A DNA stretch of 64,000 nucleotides from assembly GCF_010131535.1 (NCBI RefSeq), contig NZ_WUBS01000011.1:62001-126000 (forward strand), read 5' to 3'. Below are positions 20,034-30,280 of this stretch, one piece after another. The DNA comes from Acerihabitans arboris (GTDB taxonomy: Bacteria; Pseudomonadota; Gammaproteobacteria; Enterobacterales; Enterobacteriaceae). Each line of letters opens with the position of its first letter. Position 1 is the first letter of the stretch. The notes under the pieces are model-generated. The model ran no database searches, was not told the DNA's origin, and saw nothing but the letters and a program-made list of their open reading frames with translations. The position numbers and the translations under genes were made by a program.

Positions 20034-20993
20034 ATGTTAAAGCTCGGCATTGTGATGGACCCTATTTCCTCCATCAATATCAAAAAAGACACCAGTTTCG
20101 CCATGCTGCTCGAAGCGCAACGCCGTGGATGGCAAATTCATTACATGGAAATGAGCTCGCTCTACCTGCGCGGCGGCGAAGCCCGCGCCTCCACCCGCCT
20201 GCTGGCCGTCAAACAGGACTATGACGAGTGGTATAGCTTCCACGGCGAGCAGGACATTGAGCTGGGCTCCCTGGACGTTATCCTGATGCGCAAGGATCCG
20301 CCGTTCGATACCGAATTTATCTACGCCACCTACATCCTTGAGCGGGCGGAAGATAAAGGCGCGCTTATCGTCAATAAGCCGCGCAGCCTGCGCGATTGCA
20401 ACGAAAAGCTGTTTACCGCCTGGTTTGCCCACCACACTCCCGATACGCTGGTCAGCCGCCGCGACGATCATATCCGCGCCTTCTGGCGCGAGCACGGCGA
20501 CATCATCCTCAAACCGCTGGACGGCATGGGCGGCACCTCGATATTCCGGGTAAAAAAAGAGGATCCCAACCTGTCGGTTATCATTGAAACCCTGACCGGC
20601 TACGGCCAGCATTTCTGCATGGCGCAAAACTTCCTGCCGGAAATCAAGGATGGCGACAAACGGGTGCTGGTGGTAGACGGCGAACCGGTGCCCTACTGCC
20701 TGGCGCGTATTCCGAAAACGGGCGAAACGCGCGGCAACCTGGCGGCCGGCGGCCGTGGCGAAGCGCGGCCGCTGACCGAAAGCGACTGGAAAATCGCCCG
20801 CGATGTCGGTCCGGTGCTAAAAGAAAAGGGCCTGATTTTTGTCGGCCTGGATATCATCGGCGACAAGCTGACGGAAATCAACGTCACCAGCCCGACCTGC
20901 GTACGGGAGATCGAAGCCGCCTTCCCCGTCTCCATAACCGGTATGCTGATGGACGCCATCGAGAAACGCCTGGGACATCCGGGCAAAAACTGA
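20034..20993 (+). CDS. gshB: Glutathione synthetase
   Basis: ATP-grasp ligase that joins gamma-glutamylcysteine and glycine to make glutathione. The protein is 319 aa, against 316 in E. coli. The N-terminus MLKLGIVMDPISSINIKKD, ILMRKDPPFDTEF, LKPLDGMGGTSIFRV and the metal/ATP block INVTSPTCVREIE are present. AAGGAGA lies 6 nt before ATG 20034. The longer frame from 19950 overlaps rsmE and is not used. Confidence 0.97.
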   Translation: MLKLGIVMDPISSINIKKDTSFAMLLEAQRRGWQIHYMEMSSLYLRGGEARASTRLLAVKQDYDEWYSFHGEQDIELGSLDVILMRKDPPFDTEFIYATYILERAEDKGALIVNKPRSLRDCNEKLFTAWFAHHTPDTLVSRRDDHIRAFWREHGDIILKPLDGMGGTSIFRVKKEDPNLSVIIETLTGYGQHFCMAQNFLPEIKDGDKRVLVVDGEPVPYCLARIPKTGETRGNLAAGGRGEARPLTESDWKIARDVGPVLKEKGLIFVGLDIIGDKLTEINVTSPTCVREIEAAFPVSITGMLMDAIEKRLGHPGKN

Positions 20994-21104
20994 TTTTGCG
21001 CCGGCTGCGGGCGGATTTCGCTTGCAGCCAGTGACATATCTTTCGTTTAGCCGCATACTGCTGTTCGCCTATTTATTAAACTAATTACCTTAAAAAAAGA
21101 CAGC

Positions 21105-21668
21105 ATGAATTTACAGCATCACTTTCTTATCGCCATGCCCTCGCTACAAGACCCCATGTTTAAACGCTCGGTGATTTATATCTGCGAGCATAACGATGAC
21201 GGGGCCATGGGGCTTGTCATCAACAAGCCGGTTGAGCAGTTCACCGTCGAAACCGTGCTGCTCAAGCTCAAGATCATGCCCGCCGAACGCGATCCGGCGA
21301 TCCGCCTGGATAAACCGGTGTTTGCCGGCGGTCCGCTGGCGGACGATCGGGGCTTTATCCTGCATACGCCCTGCGAAGGATTTGGCTCGAGCATCGGCAT
21401 CTCCGACGAAACCATGATCACCACGTCCAAGGACGTGCTGGAAACGCTCGGCACCGCGCAGCAGCCGCAGGATGTGCTGGTGGCGCTGGGTTACGCCGGC
21501 TGGGACAAAGGACAGCTGGAACAGGAACTGCTGGAAAACGCCTGGCTGACCATCCCGGCCGATGGCGATATCCTGTTTCGCACGCCCATCGCGTCGCGCT
21601 GGCGGGACGCGGCCAGAAAGCTGGGTATCGATATCCACAATATCGCCAACGAAGCGGGCCACGCCTGA
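21105..21668 (+). CDS. yqgE: UPF0301 protein YqgE
   Basis: Conserved protein of unknown biochemical role, 187 aa. Family blocks are [28 protein letters not shown] (start of the protein), [26 protein letters not shown] and [15 protein letters not shown]. Its stop overlaps the ruvX start by one base (TGATG), the usual arrangement in Enterobacterales, so the two are translated together. Confidence 0.95.
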   Translation: MNLQHHFLIAMPSLQDPMFKRSVIYICEHNDDGAMGLVINKPVEQFTVETVLLKLKIMPAERDPAIRLDKPVFAGGPLADDRGFILHTPCEGFGSSIGISDETMITTSKDVLETLGTAQQPQDVLVALGYAGWDKGQLEQELLENAWLTIPADGDILFRTPIASRWRDAARKLGIDIHNIANEAGHA

Positions 21669-22111
21669 TGACCAACCGTACCATGATGGCGTTTGATTTC
21701 GGCACTAAAAGCATCGGCGTGGCGATCGGCCAGGAGATCACCTGCACCGCCCGTCCGCTGGCGGCGTTTAAGGCCCAGGAAGGCGTTCCCGACTGGCAAC
21801 AGGTGGAAAAATTATTGCGGGAATGGCAGCCGGACGTGATCGTCGTGGGGCTGCCGCTGAATATGGACGGCACCGAGCAGCCGCTCACGGTGCGGGCGCG
21901 CAAGTTCGCCAACCGGCTGCACGGTCGTTTCGGTTTTGATGTGGTGCTGCACGATGAACGCCTGAGCACCGTCGAGGCGCGCGCCGATTTGTTCGAGCGC
22001 GGCGGCTACCGCGCGCTAAGCAAAGGGCGGGTCGACGCCGGCTCCGCGGTGGTCATACTGGAAAGCTGGTTTGAACAGCTGCTGGCCGTGCGCCATCCTA
22101 ACGCCAGGTAA
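21668..22111 (+). CDS. ruvX: Holliday junction resolvase-like protein RuvX (YqgF)
   Basis: RNase H-fold putative resolvase also linked to pre-16S rRNA 5' processing. The protein is 147 aa, slightly longer than the 138 in E. coli. The N-terminal acidic motif is [38 protein letters not shown] and the C-terminal [11 protein letters not shown] carry the remaining family residues. It is coupled to yqgE. In E. coli yggR comes next. Here the rhamnose cluster intervenes. Confidence 0.95.
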   Translation: MTNRTMMAFDFGTKSIGVAIGQEITCTARPLAAFKAQEGVPDWQQVEKLLREWQPDVIVVGLPLNMDGTEQPLTVRARKFANRLHGRFGFDVVLHDERLSTVEARADLFERGGYRALSKGRVDAGSAVVILESWFEQLLAVRHPNAR

Positions 22112-22152
22112 TTCACTCCAGGCAACTTATCCCCAATACGTTTCCAGATGGC

Positions 22153-22467
22153 TTATTCCAGGTAAAACACCGGCCGCAGCGCCTCGCTGACCGGGCTGTT
22201 ATCCGCATTGGCCGGCATCACGTCGGTCATATGTTTCCACCAGCGCCGGCATACCTCGGTACCGGCCACCTCGTCCCAGCGCGCCTCCGACTCAATCTCC
22301 ACGCTGGCAAACAGCAAATGGCGCCGCTCGTCCAAAAAGATACTGTAGTGATGGGCGCCATGGGCCTTAAGGATTTGTTCCAGCTCCGGCCAAATCGGGT
22401 TATGACGCCGCCGGTACTCCTCGTGGGCGTCGGGATTGACCTGCATGACAAAAGCCTTCCTGATCAT
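22153..22467 (-). CDS. rhaM: L-rhamnose mutarotase
   Basis: Interconverts the anomers of L-rhamnose, which speeds entry into the isomerase step. The protein is 104 aa, the same as E. coli. The sequence [28 protein letters not shown] and [12 protein letters not shown] is nearly invariant. ATG 22467 has GAGG upstream at a normal distance, better than the ATG at 22473. It is the last gene of rhaBADM and begins 10 nt past the rhaD stop. Confidence 0.96.
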   Translation of the reverse strand: MIRKAFVMQVNPDAHEEYRRRHNPIWPELEQILKAHGAHHYSIFLDERRHLLFASVEIESEARWDEVAGTEVCRRWWKHMTDVMPANADNSPVSEALRPVFYLE

Positions 22468-22477
22468 GATCATTGCC

Positions 22478-23305
22478 TCACTCAACGTCCAGCGCCGAGG
22501 CCATCGGCATAACGCCGAAGCGCTGTCCCAGGGCAATCAGCTCGTCGCGGCTGATGGTCTGCCTTTTACCGCCCATCGACCGGACCTTGACCATGATTTC
22601 CGCCGATTTTTCCGCGGTATCAATCAGGCCGAAGGCGTCGTCCAGGGTCGGGCCGCTGGCAAAAATACCGTGGAAGGGCCATAACACCAGCGAATGGGAA
22701 TGCATTTGCTCCGACGTCGCGGCGCCGATGCCGTCGGTGCCGGGCACCATCCAGGGCACGATGCCCACCCCATCCGGGAATACCACCAGGCATTCGGTAC
22801 TGCCTTCCCACAGTTCGCGGGTAAAGCGCGCGCTGTCCAGCTCCAGCACAAAACTCAGCGCAATCAGGTTGGTGGCGTGGCAATGCATAATCACCCGGTT
22901 GGCATCCTGGGTGACCTGTTTGCGCACCACATGGGACTGGAAATGCGATGCCAGTTCCGAGGTCGGCAGGCCGCCGGCGGCCAGGCCCCACAGGATGCTG
23001 TAGGCGCTGCCGGCGGCGTTCACCTGCAGCAGCACCAGGTTATCCGACGGCGATAGCTGGACATTGCGGAAAAACTTGCCTGAGCCGGTGACCAGGAAAT
23101 AGGTGTTGGCTAATTCCGGCACCGGCTGGGTCAGCGCCTCGGTGCGCGGACGGGAGGCGAATTCCCCATGGTAGGGCGCCACATCCTCCGGAGCCAGGCG
23201 TAGGCTGACGTTGCCGCCATTGCGCTCATCCCACCCTTTCAGCCACATGTCGGTGGTCGCTTTCACCATTCCCTGCACGAACCAGGAAGAAAGTATTGTC
23301 TGCAT
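22478..23305 (-). CDS. rhaD: Rhamnulose-1-phosphate aldolase
   Basis: Class II zinc aldolase that splits L-rhamnulose 1-phosphate into dihydroxyacetone phosphate and L-lactaldehyde. The protein is 275 aa. Zinc ligands are visible in [14 protein letters not shown] and in the [19 protein letters not shown] block. The N-terminal [13 protein letters not shown] is typical. AAGGA lies 9 nt before the ATG. It follows rhaA by 6 nt. Confidence 0.96.
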   Translation of the reverse strand: MQTILSSWFVQGMVKATTDMWLKGWDERNGGNVSLRLAPEDVAPYHGEFASRPRTEALTQPVPELANTYFLVTGSGKFFRNVQLSPSDNLVLLQVNAAGSAYSILWGLAAGGLPTSELASHFQSHVVRKQVTQDANRVIMHCHATNLIALSFVLELDSARFTRELWEGSTECLVVFPDGVGIVPWMVPGTDGIGAATSEQMHSHSLVLWPFHGIFASGPTLDDAFGLIDTAEKSAEIMVKVRSMGGKRQTISRDELIALGQRFGVMPMASALDVE

Positions 23306-23311
23306 AGCTTG

Positions 23312-24574
23312 TTATCCTTTGCGTGTTTTTAATATTGAGGTTTCATACTCACGCACCGCCTGTAGCCAATCGCCACCCACCGGTACATTGTGCAACTGGC
23401 AATACTTGTCCCATACCGCCTGCCAGGGCAGTGATTTTTGCTCCTCCAGCAGCGCCAGGCGCGCCGTATAGTCGCCGTGCTGTTCCAACTGGCGTAATTG
23501 CTCGGTAGGCTCCAGCAGCGCCCTGAGCAGCGCTTTTTTCATATTGCGGGTGCCAATCACCCAGGCGGCGATGCGATTGATGGAGGCATCAAAGAAATCC
23601 AGGCCGATATGAACGCGGTTGAACAGCTTCTGGCGCACGATTTCCGTGGCGATGGCCTGGGTTTCGTCGTCCAGCAGCACCACATGATCGCTATCCCAGC
23701 GCACCGGGCGGCTGACGTGCAGCAGCAGGCGGGGCACGAACAAAATGGCGCTGGAAATTTTGTCGGAAATCACCTCGGTGGGATGGAAATGCCCGGCGTC
23801 AAGGCACAGCGCGGTGCCGCGGCTGGTGGCATAACCGAGATAAAATTCGCTGGAGCCGACGGTGTAGCTTTCCGCGCCGATGCCGAATAATTTACTTTCC
23901 ACCGCATCGATATGGTGGTTGCGGTCCAGCTTTTCCGCCATTACCGCGTCCAGCGCCTCCAGCAGCCGCTGGCGGGGGGCCAGGCGATCGATGGTGAGAT
24001 CCTTCATGCCGTCCGGGATCCAGATATTCATCACCGACGGCGTGCCCAGCTCGCGGCCGAAATAGGCCGAGACGCGGCGGCTGGCCTGGCAATGCTCAAT
24101 CCAGAACTGGCGGATGCCGTCGTCGGCATGGGAAAGGGTAAAACCGTCGGCGCTCAGCGGATGGGAAAAGCAGGTCGGATTGAAATCCAGGCCCAGGCGC
24201 TGCTCCCGCGCCCAGCTGACCCACCGGGCAAAATGCTGCGGCTCGATTTCATTACGTTCCACCTTGCCGTCGGCCTCCAGGTAGATGGCGTGCAGGTTCA
24301 GCCGTTTAGGCCCCGGAATCAGGCTGAACGCCTGCTCCAGATCGGCGCGCAGCTCCTGGGCGTTATGCGCCTTGCCGGGGTAGTTGCCGGTAGCCTGGAT
24401 ACCGCCGGTCAGCGAGCCGCCCGTATTTTCAAATCCGGCCACATCGTCGCCCTGCCAGCAGTGCATGGATACCGGCAGGGTATCCAGTAATTCCAGGGCG
24501 CCCTCGACGTTAACGTTAATATCCGCAAACCGCTGTTTTGCCAGTAGCCAGGCTTGTTCAATGGATTGACTCAT
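23312..24574 (-). CDS. rhaA: L-rhamnose isomerase
   Basis: Converts L-rhamnose to L-rhamnulose using Mn/Zn. The protein is 420 aa, against 419 in E. coli. Family blocks include [33 protein letters not shown] (metal ligands), [16 protein letters not shown] and [16 protein letters not shown]. Its ATG overlaps the rhaB stop by one base (TAATG), so the two are translationally coupled. Confidence 0.97.
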   Translation of the reverse strand: MSQSIEQAWLLAKQRFADINVNVEGALELLDTLPVSMHCWQGDDVAGFENTGGSLTGGIQATGNYPGKAHNAQELRADLEQAFSLIPGPKRLNLHAIYLEADGKVERNEIEPQHFARWVSWAREQRLGLDFNPTCFSHPLSADGFTLSHADDGIRQFWIEHCQASRRVSAYFGRELGTPSVMNIWIPDGMKDLTIDRLAPRQRLLEALDAVMAEKLDRNHHIDAVESKLFGIGAESYTVGSSEFYLGYATSRGTALCLDAGHFHPTEVISDKISSAILFVPRLLLHVSRPVRWDSDHVVLLDDETQAIATEIVRQKLFNRVHIGLDFFDASINRIAAWVIGTRNMKKALLRALLEPTEQLRQLEQHGDYTARLALLEEQKSLPWQAVWDKYCQLHNVPVGGDWLQAVREYETSILKTRKG

Positions 24575-26043
24575 TACAAGATTTCCTCTTTCAGATGGCA
24601 GAGCGCCAAAAAACGTTGCCAGTGCGTGGCAAAATGGGGATCGGGGTCAGGGCTGTAATGGCGTAACGGAAAATTCGCCTCCACCGCGCCGCGCCAGTGG
24701 GCGACGTCGGTCACCTCGCCAAGCGCCATCAGCTGGCAGCCGATATTGCCGAGCGTCGACGCTTCCACCGGCCCGGCGGTCACCGGTATCCGGCAACTGT
24801 CGGCACAAAGCTGGTTGAGCAAATGGTTCCGGCAGCCGCCGCCGACGATATACAGCCGGGTCAGCGCCGCGCCGCGCAGCATACCCAGCTCAAGCAGCGC
24901 CTGCCGGTAGAGCATGGCCAGGCTGTCGAAAATACAGCGCGCAAGCGAAGCGGCATCCTCCGGCACCGGCTGTTGGTGTTCCCGGCAGGCCTGCCGGATG
25001 GCGTCCACCATCGAGCGGGGGTTGATAAAACGTTCATCGTTGGGATTGATAAGACTGGCGCACGCCGGACGACCGGCGGCGTCGGCCAGCAACGCCTCGA
25101 GATCCGGCACCGCCAGCTCCGCGCAGACGCGCTGCAGCAGCCATAACCCCATGATGTTTTTCAGTACCCGGTAGCGTCCGTCGACGCCGCCTTCGTTGGT
25201 GATATTCATCGCCAACGCCGCGGCGTCGTTAAACGGCCGGTCGCTGTCCAGTCCTATCAGCGACCAGGTGCCGGAGCTAAGGTAGGCGCAGCCGTCGTCA
25301 TGCAGTGGTGCGCCAACCACGGCGCTGGCGGTATCGTGGGTCGCCACGGCGATGGCCGGCACGGCACGGCCGCCCGGGCTGATCCAATGCCCCAGCATAT
25401 TGCCGGGCGGCGTGGGTTTACCCAACCAGCCCCTGGGAATATCCAGGTAATCCAGCAACGATTGATCCCAGTCGCGGGTGGCCAGATTGAGTAATTGGGT
25501 GGTACTGGCGTTGGTATATTCCCAGTTCAGCGTTCCTGTGAGCCGAAAGTAAAAATAATCCGCGATCATCAGCAAATGGGCCACCTGACCCAGCCGTTCG
25601 GGCTGCTGGCGGCGCCAGGCCTTCAGCTGATACAGGGTATTAAAAGATAAAAACTGAATGCCGGTAAGCTGGTAAATATGCTCGCGTCCCAAATCGCGTG
25701 CCACGCCGGCCATGATGCCGTCGGTACGGTGATCGCGATACGACACCGGGCAGGTTACGCGCCCGCCCCGCTCGTCCAGTAATACGTAATCCACGCCCCA
25801 GGTATCGATACCGATACCGTCGATAATCGTGCCGGCGTTATCCAGGGTGGTCAGTCCCGACAGGATCTCCCGTTCAAGCCGGTCCAGATCCCAGCAATCC
25901 TGGCCATCCTGTGAAATAAAGGTGTTGGGAAACCGGTGTACCTGTTGCAGCGTTATTTTTTGCGTTGCCGAATGCCATTGAGCCAGCATGACCCGTCCAC
26001 TGGAAGCACCGAGGTCGACAGCTACAATATTTCGTACGGCCAT
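24574..26043 (-). CDS. rhaB: Rhamnulokinase
   Basis: FGGY-family kinase that phosphorylates L-rhamnulose at O1. From ATG 26043 the protein is 489 aa, exactly the E. coli length. The N-terminal ATP-binding block [26 protein letters not shown] and the second domain's [11 protein letters not shown] and [15 protein letters not shown] are present. The open frame extends 126 bp further upstream into the promoter region and is not used. It is first in the rhaBADM operon and divergent from rhaS. Confidence 0.96.
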   Translation of the reverse strand: MAVRNIVAVDLGASSGRVMLAQWHSATQKITLQQVHRFPNTFISQDGQDCWDLDRLEREILSGLTTLDNAGTIIDGIGIDTWGVDYVLLDERGGRVTCPVSYRDHRTDGIMAGVARDLGREHIYQLTGIQFLSFNTLYQLKAWRRQQPERLGQVAHLLMIADYFYFRLTGTLNWEYTNASTTQLLNLATRDWDQSLLDYLDIPRGWLGKPTPPGNMLGHWISPGGRAVPAIAVATHDTASAVVGAPLHDDGCAYLSSGTWSLIGLDSDRPFNDAAALAMNITNEGGVDGRYRVLKNIMGLWLLQRVCAELAVPDLEALLADAAGRPACASLINPNDERFINPRSMVDAIRQACREHQQPVPEDAASLARCIFDSLAMLYRQALLELGMLRGAALTRLYIVGGGCRNHLLNQLCADSCRIPVTAGPVEASTLGNIGCQLMALGEVTDVAHWRGAVEANFPLRHYSPDPDPHFATHWQRFLALCHLKEEIL

Positions 26044-26380
26044 AGTGAATGTTCCTCTTTCATTCCATGACCGGCAGTGTATGTAGAATAAGGCGGCGCC
26101 ACCTTCCGGTGAATGCCAACATGGAAGGGCTGGTGGCAGAATAGTAAAGATGAATGTGAAATCGATCACAAAAATAGCATTGGCTTGATAACAGGATATT
26201 AACGCGCGCAGCGAAATAAATTATTGACCACCCGCCTGTGATCTTGACCGCAATTTTGCATATTGCCCGGCGGATCTTAAAAAAATAACCGGAATGCCAG
26301 CGTTGCCGGTCATTTATTCAAGGTGAATCATAATTCAAACGCCATACTATTAATCCCGGAATAACGGCGAGGTGCTGAAG
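26044..26380. promoter_or_regulatory. Divergent rhaBAD/rhaSR control region with CRP site
   Basis: A perfect CRP palindrome TGTGA-AATCGA-TCACA lies at 26155-26170, about 112 bp from the rhaB start, matching the place CRP acts in the E. coli rha system. A weaker half-match TGTGA-TCTTGA-CCGCA is at 26237-26252. RhaS and RhaR sites should flank these, but I cannot assign the half-sites with confidence. Confidence 0.8.
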
Positions 26381-27208
26381 ATGACGCTACTTTGTGGTGA
26401 TGAATTTTTTATTTCCAAAGACGCGACGGTCACCATTGAGCCCCGCGTGCCCCAGGCGGCTTTCCCCGAGCACTATCACGATTTCTGGGAAATCGTGCTG
26501 GTGGAAAAAGGCTCCGGCATCCATGTTTTCAACGATCAGCCTTATGTATTGAATAGCGGTACCGTGTGTTTTATTCGCGCGGACGATCATCATCTATTTG
26601 AAAATGTCGATGATCTGATCATGACCAATGTGCTCTATCGTTCGCCGCACGGCTTTCGCTTTTTAACCGATATCAGCCGTTTTTTGCCGACCCAAAACCT
26701 GCCGGACAGCCAGGTCAACTGGCAAATCAGCCATGCGGGCATGCAGCAGGCCAAACGCTTTATCCAGACGCTCTCCGACCTGACGAAGGACACTTCTCCC
26801 GAAGGCATTGCCGCCAGCGAAGGACAGTTTTTACAGTTATTGATTATGCTGCGCCACGGTTGTTTTCAAACCAAGGGCGAAGGGGATCGCGAGCAACGCC
26901 TGCGCGATCTGCTGCGCTGGCTACAGCATAATTTCTGCAATGACGTCGACTGGCTGGTGCTGGCCGAGCAGTTTTCGCTGCCGCTGCGCACGCTGCATCG
27001 TCAGTTAAAACAGCAGACCGGCATGACGCCCCAACGTTATCTTAACCGGCTGCGCCTGTTGGAAGCCCGCAAGCGTCTGCAGCAAAGCGACAAAACCATT
27101 ACCGAGATTGCCCACGCCTGCGGCTTTAGCGACAGCAATCATTTTTCCACCCAATTCCGGCGCGAATTTTCCCATTCGCCCAAAATGCTGCGCAATGGCG
27201 AGCACTGA
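26381..27208 (+). CDS. rhaS: AraC-family activator RhaS
   Basis: Rhamnose-responsive activator of the rhaBAD promoter. An N-terminal cupin-like sugar-binding domain (FPEHYHDFWEIVLVEKGSGI) is followed by two helix-turn-helix motifs in the last 100 residues (LRTLHRQLKQQTGMTPQRYL and ITEIAHACGFSDSNHFSTQF). The protein is 275 aa from ATG 26381, which has GAGG 8 nt upstream. A GTG three codons earlier (26372) is possible. It is divergent from rhaB. Confidence 0.94.
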   Translation: MTLLCGDEFFISKDATVTIEPRVPQAAFPEHYHDFWEIVLVEKGSGIHVFNDQPYVLNSGTVCFIRADDHHLFENVDDLIMTNVLYRSPHGFRFLTDISRFLPTQNLPDSQVNWQISHAGMQQAKRFIQTLSDLTKDTSPEGIAASEGQFLQLLIMLRHGCFQTKGEGDREQRLRDLLRWLQHNFCNDVDWLVLAEQFSLPLRTLHRQLKQQTGMTPQRYLNRLRLLEARKRLQQSDKTITEIAHACGFSDSNHFSTQFRREFSHSPKMLRNGEH

Positions 27209-27231
27209 TCGCCGGTAGCAGGCGCAAAAAT

Positions 27232-28209
27232 ATGACAACTGCCGCCAGTCTCAAACTTTTAATCTTCCGTTCGTGCCATTATTCCTCTCTTGCCCACATG
27301 CTGAGGGGGCTGATGGTGTCTAACCTGAAGCTGAGCACCACCGATTATTTCCTGACGGATAAAAACGCCATCACCGTGGCGGATCGTCATCCGCAGCCGA
27401 TATTCCCCACTCATTTCCATGATTTTGACGAGTTGGTGATTGTCTGGCGCGGCAACGGACTGCACATTCTTAATGATGTGCCTTATGCCATTACCTGTGG
27501 CGATCTGTTTTATGTTAATGCGCGCGATCGCCACAGCTATGAGTCGGTGAATGAACTGGAGCTGGATAATATTTTATATAGCCGCCGGCGCCTGACCTTA
27601 TCCGCGGATTGGAACGCGCTGTTGCCGGGCGAAGAGGTGGTGCAGGAAAAGCGCTACTGGCGGCTAAGCACCCCCGGCATGTCGGCTTTGCGCCACGTGG
27701 TGGACGCGCTGGCGCGGGAATGCATGAAAACCGATCCGCTGTCGATTCAGCTTAGCGAAACATTGTTCCTGCAGGTGGCATTGCTGTTGATGCGGTTCCG
27801 TCATGCACCCGACAGCCCGTTGCTTTCCGACGCCGAGCAGCTGGATTTACTGTTGATGGCGCTGCGCGTCAGCATCGATCAGCCCTTCCGGCTGGATGAT
27901 TTTTGCCGGCGTCACCAGCTTAACGCCCGTAGCCTGAAGACGTTGTTCAAACAACAGACCGGCATCGGCGTTAATCAATATTTACGCCAGCTAAGGCTGT
28001 GCAAAGCCATGGATCTGCTGCGGCATGGGCAACAGACCATTGGCGAGGTGGCGTCACGCTGTGGTTTTGACGACAGTAACTATTTCTCCGTGGTGTTTAA
28101 CCAATCCTTCGGCGTTTCGCCACGGGAATATCGCCAGCGGTTCCAGAAAAACCAGGAGCGGAAAAAGCCCGCTACGGCGGAAAATGCCCTTGTTCTGCCT
28201 GGCAGATAG
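27232..28209 (+). CDS. rhaR: AraC-family activator RhaR
   Basis: Activator of rhaSR transcription in response to L-rhamnose. The N-terminal domain has HFHDFDELVIVWRGNGLHILND, almost as in E. coli RhaR. The C-terminal HTH pair includes IGVNQYLRQLRLCKA and IGEVASRCGFDDSNYFSVVF. The protein is 325 aa from ATG 27232. Family N-termini vary, and ATG 27298 or 27313 would give about 300 aa. It starts 23 nt after rhaS, so they form one operon. No rhaT transporter gene is seen nearby. Confidence 0.93.
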   Translation: MTTAASLKLLIFRSCHYSSLAHMLRGLMVSNLKLSTTDYFLTDKNAITVADRHPQPIFPTHFHDFDELVIVWRGNGLHILNDVPYAITCGDLFYVNARDRHSYESVNELELDNILYSRRRLTLSADWNALLPGEEVVQEKRYWRLSTPGMSALRHVVDALARECMKTDPLSIQLSETLFLQVALLLMRFRHAPDSPLLSDAEQLDLLLMALRVSIDQPFRLDDFCRRHQLNARSLKTLFKQQTGIGVNQYLRQLRLCKAMDLLRHGQQTIGEVASRCGFDDSNYFSVVFNQSFGVSPREYRQRFQKNQERKKPATAENALVLPGR

Positions 28210-28327
28210 CGGCGGCGGCGTTAAAAAAAGCAGGGTGATAAATCCAGGTTAAATGACCATACCGCGCTCCACCCTACCCGCCTTAAATTTCAGAGAGGTA
28301 GGCGCATTTGCCTGCAACAAATAGCTA

Positions 28328-28393
28328 TCATTTTGAAGTGAAGTACCATACCGCCAGCGCAATCAGGATAAATACCCAGGTTAATTTTCTCAT
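28328..28393 (-). CDS. Candidate 21-residue membrane protein
   Basis: An open frame of 21 codons encodes a small hydrophobic peptide starting MRKLTWVFILIALAVWYF and ending TSK. It has two positive residues, then a single membrane span, then a short polar tail. That layout resembles the many small single-span proteins of enterobacteria. ACGGAAAAAG precedes the ATG, a modest ribosome site. It lies alone in the 320-bp gap between rhaR and yggR. I do not recognise it, and chance is possible at this length. Confidence 0.4.
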   Translation of the reverse strand: MRKLTWVFILIALAVWYFTSK

Positions 28394-28531
28394 CTTTTTC
28401 CGTGAATTGACGTTCCTAAACGCATATTTTGGGGTATAACCTGCCATACGCGCCCTTTTTCGGCGATTTTATACTACCTCCCCGCGTTTGCAATCGTTAT
28501 GCTTTTGTCGTTACGCCGGCATCACATATTT

Positions 28532-29530
28532 TTACTGATAGAGGTATTTGCCGGAAAGAGTGCGCCGGTAACTTTGTTCAAAGGTCTGCATGCCCTGCTC
28601 CTTGCCGGTCTGCAGCAGCCCCGGCAGCAAATGGGTTTTGCCGTCGCGGATAAGATTGCGCACTGCGGGAGTGGCGATCATCAGTTCAAACAGCCCCATG
28701 CGCCCGCCCTGCTCCCTGGCGACCAGCTTTTGCGCCATGACCCCCAGCAGGCTGCCGGCCAGTTGGCCGCGGACAAAGGCGCGCTCCTGGGGGGGAAACA
28801 CATCCACCAGCCGATCCACCGCCTGGGCGGCGTGGCGGGCATGCAGCGTTGCCAGCACCAGATGGCCGGTCTCGGCGGCGCTCAGGGCCAGCCGGATGCC
28901 CGCTTCATCGCGCAATTCCCCCAGCAGGATCACATCCGGGTCCGCGCGCATGGCGGCCCGCAGCCCGGCGCTGAAATCCAGGCAGTGGTCGCCGATCTCC
29001 CGTTGCTGGATCAGGCTGCGGCCGGACGAGTGGATGTACTCGATGGGATCTTCAAGCGTGATAATATGCTCCCGGCGGTGCTGGTTAAGGTAGTCCACCA
29101 TGGCCGCCAGGGAGCTTGATTTGCCGCTGCCGGTAGCGCCGGTCACCAGCAGCAGGCCCTGCGGCTGCTTCAGCAGCCCCGTAATAACCGACGGAATGCC
29201 CAGATCGGCCAGCGACGGGCTCCGTGACGGTATAAGGCGAAAAGTGGCCGACATCCCGGTGCGCTGGCGGAAAAAATGGCAGCGCAGCCGCTGGCTGCCA
29301 TATAAGGTGGCCGCGCAGTCCGCCTGCCCGTCAAGCTTGAGCTGCCCGCGCCCGCGCGCATCCAGCAGTCGATCGCTACAGGCGATAACCCACGCCTCAC
29401 ACACCGGCGGCAGCCTGTCCAGGCAGCACAGGCCGCCGTCGACACGCAGGATTGGCACCTGGCCGGGACAAAGGTGCAGATCGGATGCATTATGCTTTAC
29501 ACTAAGGGCCACCAGTTCATCAATATCCAT
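28532..29530 (-). CDS. yggR: PilT-like secretion ATPase YggR
   Basis: Hexameric retraction-type ATPase of the PilT/GspE superfamily, 332 aa. Walker A is GATGSGKSS. The Asp box is ITLEDPIEYIH, Walker B is DPDVILLGELRD, and the His box is AETGHLVLATLHARHA. No pilus genes are nearby, as in E. coli, so its partner is unknown. ATG 29530 has AGGAGGT just upstream, and the start lies back to back with yggS. Confidence 0.93.
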   Translation of the reverse strand: MDIDELVALSVKHNASDLHLCPGQVPILRVDGGLCCLDRLPPVCEAWVIACSDRLLDARGRGQLKLDGQADCAATLYGSQRLRCHFFRQRTGMSATFRLIPSRSPSLADLGIPSVITGLLKQPQGLLLVTGATGSGKSSSLAAMVDYLNQHRREHIITLEDPIEYIHSSGRSLIQQREIGDHCLDFSAGLRAAMRADPDVILLGELRDEAGIRLALSAAETGHLVLATLHARHAAQAVDRLVDVFPPQERAFVRGQLAGSLLGVMAQKLVAREQGGRMGLFELMIATPAVRNLIRDGKTHLLPGLLQTGKEQGMQTFEQSYRRTLSGKYLYQ

Positions 29531-29546
29531 ATGACCTCCTGAAACC

Positions 29547-30260
29547 ATGAGTACTATCGAGCAGAATCTACAGCAGGTAACCGAGCGAATCTCATCGACG
29601 GCGCGTCAATGCGGCCGCGATCCGCAAGAAATCACCCTGCTCGCCGTAAGTAAAACCAAACCTGTGACGGTGATCGAAGAAGCCATCAGGGCGGGGCAAA
29701 CCGCCTTTGGTGAAAATTACGTTCAGGAAGGCATAGAAAAAATCAGCTATTTTCAGCAAAAAGCGGTTACCACGCCGTTGAGCTGGCACTTTATCGGCCC
29801 ACTACAGTCGAATAAAAGCCGGCTTGTGGCGGAGCATTTTGACTGGTTGCATACCCTGGATCGCCGGCAACTGGCGCAACGCCTCAACAACCAACGTCCG
29901 CAAGCGCTTGCGCCGCTCAACGTGCTGATTCAAATCAATATCAGCGGCGAAGACAGCAAGTCGGGGATTTTGCCGGCCGGCCTGGCGGAGCTGGCCGCCC
30001 AGGTCGCGGAGCTGCCCCGGCTCCGGCTGCGCGGCCTGATGGCCATTCCCGCCCCGCAGGCGGATTATCAACGGCAGTTGGCGGTGTTCCAAAAGATGGC
30101 GGCAATATTCGGGGATCTGCGCCGGCGTCATCCCGGCGTCGACACGCTGTCGTTGGGAATGACCGATGATATGCCGGCGGCGATAGTCGCCGGCAGTACC
30201 CTGGTGCGTATCGGCACCGCTATTTTCGGCGCAAGGGATTATCAGGCCCCGACGGCATAA
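29547..30260 (+). CDS. yggS: Pyridoxal phosphate homeostasis protein YggS
   Basis: PLP-binding protein of the COG0325/PROSC family, 237 aa. The PLP lysine is in LLAVSKTKP, followed by FGENYVQEG and WHFIGPLQSNK. The C-terminal phosphate-binding part is LSLGMTDDMPAAIVAGSTLVRIG. In the family this site reads SMGMSxD, and here it is LGMTDD. It keeps B6 vitamers in balance rather than catalysing a reaction. It is followed by proC, and the pair forms an operon with yggT and yggU. Confidence 0.96.
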   Translation: MSTIEQNLQQVTERISSTARQCGRDPQEITLLAVSKTKPVTVIEEAIRAGQTAFGENYVQEGIEKISYFQQKAVTTPLSWHFIGPLQSNKSRLVAEHFDWLHTLDRRQLAQRLNNQRPQALAPLNVLIQINISGEDSKSGILPAGLAELAAQVAELPRLRLRGLMAIPAPQADYQRQLAVFQKMAAIFGDLRRRHPGVDTLSLGMTDDMPAAIVAGSTLVRIGTAIFGARDYQAPTA

Positions 30261-30280
30261 CCATTACCATGAGGAATAGC

